From Ornithinibacillus sp. 4-3 (GTDB lineage Bacteria; Bacillota; Bacilli; Bacillales; Amphibacillaceae), in contig NZ_CP162599.1 of assembly GCF_040958695.1 (NCBI RefSeq), positions 654,001-718,000 on the forward strand: a stretch of 64,000 nucleotides of DNA, read 5' to 3'. Under the pieces are notes generated by a model. The model did no database searches. It was not told where the DNA came from and saw nothing but the letters and a program-made list of their open reading frames with translations. Of this stretch, positions 18,170 through 27,275 are shown piece after piece (the first letter of the stretch is position 1; the number at the start of each line of letters is the position of its first letter). Both the position numbers and the translations under genes were made by a program.

Positions 18170-18958
18170 ATGAGAATTGGATTAATCGGAGTTGGAACAA
18201 TTGGAACTTTTTTATTGGATAAAATCAATTTAGAAAAGCGTATTCCTAATTATGAGATTACTGCAATATTTGATGAACGTGAGAAAGCAAAGACCTCTTT
18301 GAAAGATGTAGAGAAAAAATATAATGTGCAGTTATATCAAGATATAGAAGCATTTTTGCAGTCCTCTGTGGATTTAGTTGTGGAGTGTGCTAATATTCCT
18401 GTGGTGCAAAAATATGGTGAACAAATTTTACAGCAGAAGGATTTTTTTATTATTAGTATTGGAGCATTAGTTGATGATAACTTTGTGCAAACCTTGAAGC
18501 AAATTGGTCAACAGGCAGGAACGAAAATCTATCTACCGTCAGGCGCTATCGGTGGTTTAGATGTACTACAGGCAGCAAGCAGCCTAGGTGGACTAGATAC
18601 AGTATCTCTGACAACAAGAAAACCAGCAAATGCATTAACAGAAGAAGTAATAAAAGAAGAAAAGATTTTATTTACAGGAAAAGCAAAAGATGCAATCGTC
18701 GCATTCCCTAAGAATGCAAATGTTTCTATCATTTTATCTTTAGCTGGAATTGGTGTAGAGCAAACAGAAGTAACAATTATTGCAGATCCAGCAGTAGAGA
18801 AAAACCTACATTATGTGGAAGCAAAAGGTGATTTCGGAAGTTTAAGCTTAAAACTAGAAAATGACCCTTCACCTACAAACCCTAAAACAAGCTATTTGAC
18901 AGCTTTAAGCATTTTTTCAGCTATTCAAAAATTAAACTCTACTATACATATCACTTAA
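18170..18958 (+). CDS. Aspartate dehydrogenase family protein
   Basis: The 262-residue protein has an N-terminal Rossmann fold (IGLIGVGTIGTFLL, residues 3-16), the DUF108 catalytic half and the motif LPSGAIGGLDVLQAA. L-aspartate dehydrogenase interconverts aspartate and oxaloacetate plus ammonia with NAD(P). In some bacteria it feeds NAD synthesis, but no nadA/nadC lies nearby. The ATG has GGAGG 8 bp upstream and a TATAAT at 18139-18144. The stand-alone position leaves the physiological direction open. Confidence 0.8.
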   Translation: MRIGLIGVGTIGTFLLDKINLEKRIPNYEITAIFDEREKAKTSLKDVEKKYNVQLYQDIEAFLQSSVDLVVECANIPVVQKYGEQILQQKDFFIISIGALVDDNFVQTLKQIGQQAGTKIYLPSGAIGGLDVLQAASSLGGLDTVSLTTRKPANALTEEVIKEEKILFTGKAKDAIVAFPKNANVSIILSLAGIGVEQTEVTIIADPAVEKNLHYVEAKGDFGSLSLKLENDPSPTNPKTSYLTALSIFSAIQKLNSTIHIT

Positions 18959-19035
18959 TATTTGCAGAAAGAAAAGGTTTTGTGTATATTGTTTTATTCT
19001 GTGATAAATTTTATGAATCGTAAGCGAGGTGTGAA

Positions 19036-19521
19036 ATGAGAATTGAGAAATTTCAAGAAGCAGATGTAGAGGAGATTTTGACTTTATTCTATGAAACCAT
19101 TCATACGGTAAATGCGAAGGATTATACAAAGGAGGAAAGGAATGCATGGGCACCAAAAGCTGATTTTACCGAAAAGCTAGAAACGTGGAAGCATTCATTG
19201 CAGAAAAACATTACTTTTGTTGCCAAAATCGATGGAGACATTGTTGGTTTTTCGGATATGGATGATCAAGGATATTTGGATCGCCTATTTGTTCATAAGG
19301 ATTACCAGGGGCAAGGAATTGCTAAAAAGCTAGTACAGCATTTAGAGGCTGTAGCAAGGGAAAGACAGATCGGGAAAATACAGACAGATGCAAGTATTAC
19401 AGCAAGACCATTTTTTGAAAAACAAGGCTATGCGGTATTACGAAAGCAAAGGATCAAGCGAAAGGGAGTTATAATTACAAATTATAAAATGACCAAACAA
19501 TTAAATGAGGTGAAGCGATGA
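19036..19521 (+). CDS. GNAT-family N-acetyltransferase
   Basis: The 161-residue protein is a GNAT acetyltransferase. The acetyl-CoA-binding motif A is LFVHKDYQGQGIAKKLVQHL (about residues 90-109), followed by SITARPFFEKQGY. The N-terminal IREF-like segment (RIEKFQEADVEEILTLFYETIHTV) resembles YafP-like proteins. The substrate is unknown. Its stop overlaps the start of the decayed UvrA-like gene by 4 bp (ATGA), which suggests the two were once an operon. Confidence 0.82.
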   Translation: MRIEKFQEADVEEILTLFYETIHTVNAKDYTKEERNAWAPKADFTEKLETWKHSLQKNITFVAKIDGDIVGFSDMDDQGYLDRLFVHKDYQGQGIAKKLVQHLEAVARERQIGKIQTDASITARPFFEKQGYAVLRKQRIKRKGVIITNYKMTKQLNEVKR

Positions 19522-21927
19522 ATCCATCAATTATCATTGAAAAAGCGAATGAAGGAAATTTAAAAAAATATCTCACTACAAATTCCCCGTAATAAATTAG
19601 TCTGTGTAACAGGTGTATCTGGATCAGGAAAATCAACATTAGTTATGGATACTCTCCATCAGGAATGTCAGCGTCAATATTTAGAGGCAATTGGTTTATA
19701 AGGAATTCAGAAACCAGATGTCGAGCAAATCAGTAATGTCTCACCAGCTATTCAAATCAGTCAACATCATACAAATAAAAACCCTCGTTCCACGGTTGGA
19801 ACACTTACAAATACATACACAGATTTACGACTTGTCTATGAAAAAATAGGTTTAGTCCATTGTAAGAGCTGCGAGAAGCCTTTTCATCAATGTGATGGTA
19901 AAGAAATGGTTGAGCAGGAGAAGGGTGATTTTCATGTGTTTGTTCTATGCGCTTATTGTGAACATAAGCAATCACGATTAACAAGATCAAACTTTTCTGC
20001 GAATACGATGGAAGGTGCTTGCCCAACATGTTCAGGAATTGGTGAACAAGTTCAAATGGATTGGGAAAAAGTTGTCGATGTTAGCTTATCACTTGAAGAT
20101 GGAGCTATTGTTATTTTTGACAAAGGTTATAAGCAGTATATGCTGTCTATTCTGTATAAAGCATTCGCGTTTTATGAACTAGCCGATGTGAAAGAAAAAG
20201 CAGTGCAAGCATGGACAGATGACCATCGCAAAATTTTATATGAAGGAGTAGAACAAGCAAATATTAATCCAGAAAAAGGGTTCCCTAAAAATGTAACGAG
20301 TGGGAAATTTGAAGGATTAGCTCCGTTTTTATGGCGTCGTTATCAAGATAAGCAAGGAACAGAGGATAAAATTTTAGATTTCTTCCAAACAACAACATGT
20401 TCAAGCTGTCATGGAGAAAAACTAAATCCAGTGAGCCGTGCAGTAACTGTAAATAAAATTCGTTTGCCTGAGCTATCCACTTATTCTCTTGAACAATTAT
20501 ATCAATGGATTATGGAGTTGAAAGAGGAATTATCAGATAAACAAAGGGCACATGTAGATGTTTTTCTACTGGATATTGCGACAAAGCTAAAACGTTTACT
20601 CAAGGTCGGAGTAGGCTATTTAACAATGAACCGTCAAGTCATTACTTTATCTGGTGGGGAACAACAGAAGATTAAACTAGCAGCAACCTTAGATTCCACA
20701 TTAACAGGTGTTATCTATTTATTGGATGAGCCTACAACAGGTCTGCATTCAAAAGACACAGTAGGAATGATAGATTTACTGAAGAACATGCGTAATTTAG
20801 GAAATACAATTATCGTCATTGAGCATGATACAGAAGTGATGCGTGCATCAGATGTAATTATTGATATTGGCCCGGGTGCTGGAAACTTTGGTGGTGAAAT
20901 TATTGGACTGGGCACACTAGATGAATTGGCAGAACAAACAGCTAGTGTAACAGGAAACTATTTACAAAAAACAGAATCACTTAAAGAAAAGACACGTCCA
21001 GTAGAGAATAGCTTTAAATTAGAGCATGTGACAAGGCATAATTTAAAGGATTTTTCTGTTTCCTTTCCAAAAAATTGCTTAACGGTAGTGGCTGGTGCAT
21101 CAGGGTCTGGGAAGTCAACATTGATTTTTGATGTGCTTGCAAATCAAGAAGATCTAGATTTTGATCAAGTCATTACAGTGCAACAATCCTCAATTACGAA
21201 AATGCGCCGTTCAAATGTAGCAACCTTTACAGATGCTTTTACTGGAATTCGTACGCTCTTTTCTAAGCTAGAAAAAGCAAAAGAACAAGGGTTTACAAGT
21301 AAACATTTTTCGTTTAATACAGCAGGAGGGCGATGTGAAAATTGTGAAGGCTTAGGTGTTGTTCCTAGTAATATGATGTTCTTCGATCATATTGAGCTCA
21401 CTTGTCCAGTATGTCAGGGAAAACGATTTAAAGATGAAATACTAGAAATTACTTGGCAAGGCCATTCGATTTCGCAAATTCTAGATTTATCTGTGACAGA
21501 AGCATGCTCCTTGTTTAAAGCAGAGAAGAAATTAGCAAAAACATTTGCACTACTAGAAGATGTAGGCTTAGGCTATGTCACATTAGGACAATCCTTAACA
21601 ACCTTATCAGGTGGAGAAGGACAACGGTTAAAACTAGCGAAGGAATTATTAACTGCTAAAAAAGGCAAAATGATGTTTTTAATTGATGAACCAACAACAG
21701 GCCTACATCCCATTGATATAGAGCATTTTATTGTATTATTGAATAAAATGGTGGATGCTGGTCATACCGTAATTATTGTTGAACATAATGAACAGATGAT
21801 GCGAGCGGCGGATTGGCTGATCGAGCTGGGACCAGAAGGTGGAGACAAAGGCGGAACACTGATCGCGGAAGGAACCCCGGAGCAGATCAAAGAAAAACAA
21901 GCTTCCTTGATTGGGAAGTTTTTATAA
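19518..21927 (+). pseudogene. Disrupted UvrA-like ABC excinuclease paralogue
   Basis: The original frame reads from ATG 19518 through 21927 (about 800 residues) but carries two lesions. A run of seven A at 19562-19568 shifts the frame after about 16 codons, and an in-frame TAA sits at 19699-19701 where a glutamine codon is plausible. The first Walker A motif ([16 protein letters not shown]) lies between the lesions. The remainder is intact: zinc-binding cysteines (ACPTCSGIG; GGRCENCEGLG), LSGGEQQKIKLAATL, LLDEPTTGLH, a second Walker A ([16 protein letters not shown]), LSGGEGQRLKLAKEL and IDEPTTGLHPID. This is a UvrA2-type paralogue, not the housekeeping UvrA. A 673-residue product could start at 19906 but would lack the first ATP site. 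Confidence 0.8.
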
Positions 21928-21940
21928 GGAAAGTATGTTA

Positions 21941-21980
21941 GTTAGATATTGCAACATTCTGTTGCAATATCTAACTTTTT
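21941..21980 (+). terminator. Terminator of the UvrA-like gene
   Basis: A perfect 16-bp stem (GTTAGATATTGCAACA, 21941-21956, with 21960-21975) has a 3-base loop and is followed by TTTTT, 14 bp after the stop codon. Confidence 0.9.
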
Positions 21981-21989
21981 ATGATTTTA

Positions 21990-22722
21990 GAAAACCCCTG
22001 GCTATGCCGGGGGTTCTAAAGAGCTTCAAGCGTGGGGTCAAAAAAAGCCTCTCTTCATGGTAAGCTAAGGTTGGTTTCCCGACCACCAAAACTCACCAAA
22101 GAAGGAGGCAAAGCCCTATGCAGGACAAGAATAGTTTAGCACATACAAAGTGGAGATGTAAGTATCATATAGTATTTGCTCCAAAATATAGAAGACAAGT
22201 GATTTATGGAAAATACAAACAAAGTATTGGAGAAATTATAAGAGAGCTTTGTGAAAGAAAAGAAGTTGATATACACGAGGCAAATGCGTGTAGAGATCAT
22301 ATTCATATGTTAGTGAGTATACCACCGAAATTAAGTGTATCTTCCTTCATGGGATACTTAAAAGGAAAAAGTAGCTTAATGATATTTGATCGTCACGCGA
22401 ATTTAAAGTACAGATACGGTAATCGAAAATTCTGGTGTCGAGGCTACTTTGTAGATACAGTGGGAAGAAATAAAAATCAAATACAAGAATACATAAGAAA
22501 TCAGCTTAAAGATGACTACATGAGTGATCAATTAACTTTATTCGAAGAATTTGATCCATTTACAGGGAAGAAAAATAAAAAGAAATAAGAGATTCTTTTA
22601 GAATCAGTGAGTAAGTGTGGTGCAAAAGGGAAACCCATTCAGTGGGCCTTTAAGGCCAAGGCCGGTAACAGAGGCTTCTAGCCGCAGAACAAACCACCAG
22701 TTCACACTGGTGGTTTTGATTA
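21990..22722 (+). mobile_element. IS200-type element (IS200/IS605 family), single tnpA
   Basis: The element has subterminal hairpins instead of inverted repeats. On the left, 21993-22015 (AACCCC, a T/G wobble and GGC, pairing with GCC and GGGGTT) forms a 10-bp stem. On the right, 22691-22716 (AAACCACCAGT with ACTGGTGGTTT) forms an 11-bp stem. One Y1 transposase lies between. There is no tnpB. It inserted just after the UvrA-like gene's terminator. Confidence 0.8.
22118..22588 (+). CDS. tnpA: IS200/IS605-family transposase TnpA
   Basis: The 156-residue Y1 HUH transposase is full length. It has the HUH pair in DHIHMLVSIPP (about residues 66-76) and the catalytic tyrosine region RGYFVDTVGRN (about residues 108-118). 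It cuts and joins single-stranded DNA at the hairpin ends described for the element. The ATG follows AAGGAGG. The reading frame is intact, so it may be active. Confidence 0.92.
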   Translation: MQDKNSLAHTKWRCKYHIVFAPKYRRQVIYGKYKQSIGEIIRELCERKEVDIHEANACRDHIHMLVSIPPKLSVSSFMGYLKGKSSLMIFDRHANLKYRYGNRKFWCRGYFVDTVGRNKNQIQEYIRNQLKDDYMSDQLTLFEEFDPFTGKKNKKK

Positions 22723-22748
22723 TATGTTTTTACATGCTACTTCTACCA

Positions 22749-23579
22749 TTATTCATTAACTAATCTAGGCAGTGCTTTATTTGTAGGTAGCGAAAAAGAT
22801 AACAATTGTTCTTCCTCACACTTGGCAAGAAGTAATTCTGTTTTCAATCCTTTAAAATCGCGAATATATTTCTTAGGTAGTTTATCGTCTGTAATGATGT
22901 AATTTACGCTATGAAGTGACGTAATTCCAATAAGTGCATCTTTATTAAACTTGGTATGGTCCGCAGTGACAAAGATTTGATTTGTAAGTGCAATGATTTT
23001 TTTACGTGTTATGGCTTCCTCCATGTTATAGTCAGAGACACCTTTCTGAATAGAAATACCTCCTGCCCCTATAAATGCCTTATGTATATTTAAGGAATCA
23101 AAGTTAAACAAGTAATCATGGGAGAAAATAGACTGCTCTTCTTTTCGAACCTTCCCTCCGATCATAATTACCTCTACATTACTATGAAATAGCTCTAGTA
23201 CAACTGGAATAGAGTTGGTTATGACGGTCAGCTGCTTTTTCTGTTTAATATATTTTGCAATTTGGTATGTTGTCGTTCCGCTATCTATGTAAATACAATC
23301 GCCATCGTCAATATAATCTGCACAAAGTTTAGCAATTGCTTGTTTTTCAGGAAGCATACTAAATTTTCTTTCATCCATTGTTCTTTCCAAATCTAGTGGC
23401 TCGACATATTCGATTCCTCCATATATTTTTTTCACTTTCCCTTGCTTTAATAACTGTTGAATATCTCTGCGTAATGTATCTATTGAAATGGCTAAATTAC
23501 CTGTTAGCTCCTTCATTTTCATCACTTTTTTCCTCTTTAGCATCTCTATAATCTTCTTTTGGCGTTCTAAAGGTAGCAC
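22749..23579 (-). CDS. DeoR-family transcriptional regulator
   Basis: The 276-residue protein has a DeoR winged helix (MLPLERQKKIIEMLKRKKVM onwards, with SIDTLRRDIQQLLKQGKVKKIYGG) and a C-terminal sugar-phosphate-isomerase-like effector domain (IDSGTTTYQIAKYI; ADHTKF). It is divergent from the 2-aminoethylphosphonate operon. A perfect 19-bp palindrome at 23742-23760 lies between them, so it probably represses that operon. A phosphonate catabolite or sugar phosphate may be the effector; this is inferred from position. Confidence 0.85.
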   Translation of the reverse strand: MLPLERQKKIIEMLKRKKVMKMKELTGNLAISIDTLRRDIQQLLKQGKVKKIYGGIEYVEPLDLERTMDERKFSMLPEKQAIAKLCADYIDDGDCIYIDSGTTTYQIAKYIKQKKQLTVITNSIPVVLELFHSNVEVIMIGGKVRKEEQSIFSHDYLFNFDSLNIHKAFIGAGGISIQKGVSDYNMEEAITRKKIIALTNQIFVTADHTKFNKDALIGITSLHSVNYIITDDKLPKKYIRDFKGLKTELLLAKCEEEQLLSFSLPTNKALPRLVNE

Positions 23580-23741
23580 GGAATACCCTCCCTTTGATGA
23601 AGTACGTTTATCTTACTTCCTGGATTTCCCGATTTCAATAGGGTTTACATAATCTTTATATTCCCATTTTGAATCTATGCATGATATAGGAGGGATTTAT
23701 GAAACACTCATGCACTTTTTACATATCGTTTACAAAATCCG

Positions 23742-23760
23742 TGAATGTAATTTACATTCA
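23742..23760. promoter_or_regulatory. Perfect palindrome, likely operator of the phosphonate operon
   Basis: TGAATGTAAtTTACATTCA has 9-bp arms around one base. It lies between the divergent DeoR gene and the ABC transporter ATPase gene, 40 bp before the latter's TTG start. No other perfect palindrome of this length is seen in the region. Confidence 0.55.
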
Positions 23761-23799
23761 ACTTTTATACTGGGAATTGTAATCGAGGAGGTGGATATT

Positions 23800-24552
23800 T
23801 TGTTGCAACTACAAAGTATCGGAAAACAATATGATAAAAAAGTCGTATTAGATAATATCAATTTAGAAATTCAAAAAGGTGAGATTGTTTCCTTGCTGGG
23901 AACGAGCGGAAGTGGAAAAACAACCTTATTAAACATCATTTTAGGCCTAACTAAAATGGACAAAGGAAAAATTATTTTTAATGGGAATGACATATCAAAT
24001 GTCCCAATGAGAAAACGTGGATTTAACATTGTGTTTCAGGATTACGCATTATTTCCAAATTTAAATGCATATGAAAATATCATTTACGGTTTGAAAAATA
24101 AGAAGGGAGCAATCTCTAAAAAAGAGGTTCAAGATTATATTGAATTTCTAGAGTTAACTCCACATTTAGATAAACGAATTTCAGAGTTGTCAGGTGGACA
24201 GAAGCAGCGTGTTGCTCTAGCAAGAACATTAGTAACAAAGCCAGAGGTTTTATTATTAGATGAACCATTGAGTGCATTGGATGGTGTGATTAAAGAATCT
24301 ATCAAAACCAGAATTCAATCAATTGCGAAAGAGTTTAATTTAACAACTATTATCGTTACACATGACCCAGAAGAGGCTTTAACCTTATCGGATAAAATTG
24401 TCATTATTAAAGATGGTAATGTCGCACAGTTTGGAGCACCGCAAGATATTATTCAACGCCCAAGCAATGACTTCGTGGAAGAATTTATTTTAAAGCAATT
24501 GCATATAAAGCGTCAGAATATCTATCATTTATTCGGTGAACAGTATGCATAA
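23800..24552 (+). CDS. Phosphonate (2-AEP) ABC transporter ATPase
   Basis: The ABC ATPase of 250 residues has Walker A LGTSGSGKTTLL, Q-loop FQDYALFPN, signature LSGGQKQRVALARTL, Walker B VLLLDEPLSALD and the switch histidine in VTHDPEEAL. The start is TTG at 23800, preceded by GAGGAGGTGG; longer frames back to 23677 run through the palindrome and have no ribosome site. It is followed by an overlapping permease gene, a binding lipoprotein, phnW and phnX, so 2-aminoethylphosphonate is the likely cargo (PhnT2-like). Confidence 0.85.
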   Translation: MLQLQSIGKQYDKKVVLDNINLEIQKGEIVSLLGTSGSGKTTLLNIILGLTKMDKGKIIFNGNDISNVPMRKRGFNIVFQDYALFPNLNAYENIIYGLKNKKGAISKKEVQDYIEFLELTPHLDKRISELSGGQKQRVALARTLVTKPEVLLLDEPLSALDGVIKESIKTRIQSIAKEFNLTTIIVTHDPEEALTLSDKIVIIKDGNVAQFGAPQDIIQRPSNDFVEEFILKQLHIKRQNIYHLFGEQYA

Positions 24553-26191
24553 AGGAAAGATAGAAACAAAGGTTATTTTTATTGCGATTATTGCTCTCTT
24601 TCTAGCATTTCTAGCATTGCCACTATTATTCTTATTTGTTCAATCCTTTTCGAGCGAAGAAGGCTTTGCGATTAAGAATTATCTTGAATTATTTGAGAGT
24701 AAGGAAATAACTGCTGCATTTTTAAATAGTATAAAAATTTCAGCGATCACAGCGACTATTACAACAACATTAGCATTTGCGCTTGCTTATACGGTCAATG
24801 TAACAAGAGTCTTCTCACCGTTGAAAAAAGTAATTCGAACAGGCATTATGATTCCGATGTTACTGCCAACCATTACCTATGGTTTTGCGATTATTTATTC
24901 TTTCGGTAATCAGGGGCTCATTACAAAATTGTTCGGACAAAATTTATTTGATATCTATGGATTTAATGGTCTGTTAATAGGCTATGTCATTTACACTTTG
25001 CCATCAGCGTTTCTACTTATTCATAACTCTTTTACATACATGGATAAGAAATTCATTATCGTATCGAAGCTAATGGGAGATGGACCAGTTCGAGGATTTA
25101 TCAATACCATTTTACGTCCGCTAGTAGGAACCTTAGGTGGAGCATTTGTTTTATCCTTTATTTTAAGCTTCACGGACTTCGGGATTCCTGCATCGATTGG
25201 TGGAACATATGAGGTTGTTGCAACTGAATTATATCGAGTGATGTTAGGAGCTATTCCTAATTTCGATCAAGGCGCTGCCATTGCAGTGTTAATGCTTTTA
25301 CCAGCAGTATTCGGAATTATTCTACTAAGATATTTAGATAAATTTCAATTCCACTATGACAAGGTAGGAGATACGGAAGTTTTACGGCACCGAGGGAGAG
25401 ATATCTTATTTGGAAGTATATCTGTCATGACATTAATAGCTATCGTATCTGTATTCGTGGTGATGCTCGTTGCACCATTAGTAGAAAGCTACCCTTATAA
25501 TATGTCTTTTACTTGGAAGCATTTTTCGTCAGTATTTACATCCAATGATCTGGTTAATGTTTATCAAAACTCATTACTTGTTGCAGGACTTACTGCCGTA
25601 TTTGGAACGATTATTGCTTACGGAGCAGCACTGTTAAATATTCGTACAAAAGTAAAAGGTCGCGGAACGATGGATATCATCTCCATGATTACCAATACAG
25701 TTCCAGGAATGGTACTTGGTTTATCCTATTTACTATTCTTCAATGAGAGTAGCTTGAAAGGAACATTTATCATCATTATTTTAAGTACGATTGTGCATTA
25801 TTTTACTACACCATATTTAATGGCGAAAAACTCCCTAGCAAAAATGAATCCTTCCTGGGAGACAACAGGAGAGCTATTAGGGGACAGTTGGTTGAAAACA
25901 ATCCGTCGTGTTGTATTACCAAACTCTATTTCTACAGTATTAGAAATGTTTAGTTATTACTTTATTAATGCGATGGTTACTATATCAGGATTAATCTTCT
26001 TAGTTACAGCAGAAACATCTGTAGTAGCAAGTAAAATTAAAGAGTTACAGCATTTTGCACAGTTTAATGACATCTTCGTGTTATCAATCCTTATTTTTGG
26101 CACGAATTTGGCTATGAGATTAGTATGTGATGGTTTACAGAAGATAAAAATTCGCCAAAAGACAAAAACAAAACTACGTAGTGTAGCTTAA
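24545..26191 (+). CDS. Phosphonate (2-AEP) ABC transporter permease, two domains fused
   Basis: The 548-residue protein contains two binding-protein-dependent permease domains in one chain, each with about six membrane helices (roughly residues 10-260 and 290-540). Each has an EAA-type loop (YMDKKFIIVSKLMGDGPVRGFI; SWETTGELLGDSWLKTIRRV). Such fusions are typical of the Fbp/PhnU-type permeases assigned to 2-aminoethylphosphonate uptake. The ATG at 24545 overlaps the ATPase gene by 8 bp; a GTG at 24536 is an alternative start. Confidence 0.82.
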   Translation: MHKGKIETKVIFIAIIALFLAFLALPLLFLFVQSFSSEEGFAIKNYLELFESKEITAAFLNSIKISAITATITTTLAFALAYTVNVTRVFSPLKKVIRTGIMIPMLLPTITYGFAIIYSFGNQGLITKLFGQNLFDIYGFNGLLIGYVIYTLPSAFLLIHNSFTYMDKKFIIVSKLMGDGPVRGFINTILRPLVGTLGGAFVLSFILSFTDFGIPASIGGTYEVVATELYRVMLGAIPNFDQGAAIAVLMLLPAVFGIILLRYLDKFQFHYDKVGDTEVLRHRGRDILFGSISVMTLIAIVSVFVVMLVAPLVESYPYNMSFTWKHFSSVFTSNDLVNVYQNSLLVAGLTAVFGTIIAYGAALLNIRTKVKGRGTMDIISMITNTVPGMVLGLSYLLFFNESSLKGTFIIIILSTIVHYFTTPYLMAKNSLAKMNPSWETTGELLGDSWLKTIRRVVLPNSISTVLEMFSYYFINAMVTISGLIFLVTAETSVVASKIKELQHFAQFNDIFVLSILIFGTNLAMRLVCDGLQKIKIRQKTKTKLRSVA

Positions 26192-26201
26192 CTACAAGTG
26201 C

Positions 26202-26238
26202 GTGTTTAAAAAGGCCGTTTTGTTGGACTTTTGAACAC
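26202..26238. repeat. 37-bp remnant of the MITE-like family
   Basis: The sequence from GTGTTTAAAAAGGCC to GGACTTTTGAACAC forms an imperfect hairpin. Its ends match the terminal repeats of the element at 6485-6704 (GTGTTCAAAAAGT-like). It lies in the 65-bp gap between permease and binding-protein genes and could act as an intercistronic hairpin that adjusts expression of the downstream genes. Confidence 0.45.
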
Positions 26239-26256
26239 CCCCTACAAAGGAGAAAA

Positions 26257-27255
26257 ATGATGAAAAAATTTAAAGGTTTCGTAGTCTTATTAGCAATTAT
26301 GCTTGTCTTATCAGCATGTGGAAAAGGATCAAGTCAAAAAAGTGATGGAGATTCAGGAGATCAAGTTGTTTTATTAACTAATGCGGATGAAGAAGCAGTA
26401 AACGCATGGAAAGAAACATTAGATGAAGCGGGTTATGAAGGAAAGTATATCATTCAATCTCTAGCAACATCTGAATTAGGTGGAAAGTTAATGGCTGAAG
26501 GGAAGACGATACAAGCCGATTTAATTACGATGAGTACTTATTTCTTACAAAGTGCACAGGACAAGCACGAAATGTTCGCTGATTTATCTTTTGAGACAAA
26601 GGCAATAGAGGAGCATCCATCTTATTATTTACCGATTTTAGGTAACACAGGGGCTATCTTTGTAAATACAGAAGTAATGAAAGCAAATAATTTACCAGTT
26701 CCAGCATCGATTAAAGATTTAACCGATCCTGTTTATGAAGGCTTTGTATCGATTCCAAATATCACGGATTCTTCTACAGCATGGTTAATGGTTCAAGCTG
26801 TCATAGATGCGTATGGTGAAGAAGAAGGTCAGGAAGTATTAGAAAAATTAGTGAAGAATGTAGGCCCACATTTAGAAAGCTCAGGTTCAGGACCGATTAA
26901 GAAAGTACAGTCAGGTGAAGTTGCGTTAGGATTTGGGTTACGTCACCAAGCAGTTATTGCTCAAGAGTCAGGAGCACCTATTGAGTTTATTGATCCAGTT
27001 GAAGGAAACTTCTCTTTAACGGAAGCAGTTGCTGTAGTAAATAAAGAATCTGGACATAATGAATTAGCTATGGAAATGGCTGAAGTGTTAATGAATGATA
27101 GTCGTGCAAAAATGATTGATTTCTACCCTGTAGCATTATACGAAGGGGAGTCTGTAGATTCAGTGTTTGAACCGGCATATTCAAAGAGTTTTCCAGAGCC
27201 TTTAACAGTAGAGTTATTAGAAAAACATCAGGCATTCTTTAATGCGGCAAAATAA
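26257..27255 (+). CDS. Phosphonate (2-AEP) ABC transporter substrate-binding lipoprotein
   Basis: The 332-residue extracytoplasmic protein has a lipoprotein signal peptide with lipobox LSAC (cysteine about residue 21) and the type II periplasmic-binding fold of the iron/spermidine/AEP group. Family-like segments are LGGKLMAEGKTIQADLITMS, LPILGNTGAIFVNTEVM, IPNITDSSTAW and VALGFGLRHQAV. It has AAAGGAG upstream and directly precedes phnW, so 2-aminoethylphosphonate is the likely ligand (PhnS2-like). Confidence 0.85.
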   Translation: MMKKFKGFVVLLAIMLVLSACGKGSSQKSDGDSGDQVVLLTNADEEAVNAWKETLDEAGYEGKYIIQSLATSELGGKLMAEGKTIQADLITMSTYFLQSAQDKHEMFADLSFETKAIEEHPSYYLPILGNTGAIFVNTEVMKANNLPVPASIKDLTDPVYEGFVSIPNITDSSTAWLMVQAVIDAYGEEEGQEVLEKLVKNVGPHLESSGSGPIKKVQSGEVALGFGLRHQAVIAQESGAPIEFIDPVEGNFSLTEAVAVVNKESGHNELAMEMAEVLMNDSRAKMIDFYPVALYEGESVDSVFEPAYSKSFPEPLTVELLEKHQAFFNAAK

Positions 27256-27275
27256 TAAGTAAGGGGAAATCATAA

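Noticed and set aside
18069..18228. 65-codon minus-strand frame overlapping the aspartate dehydrogenase start
   Set aside because: It runs antisense across the promoter and start of a well-supported gene and the inverted repeat of the dispersed element.
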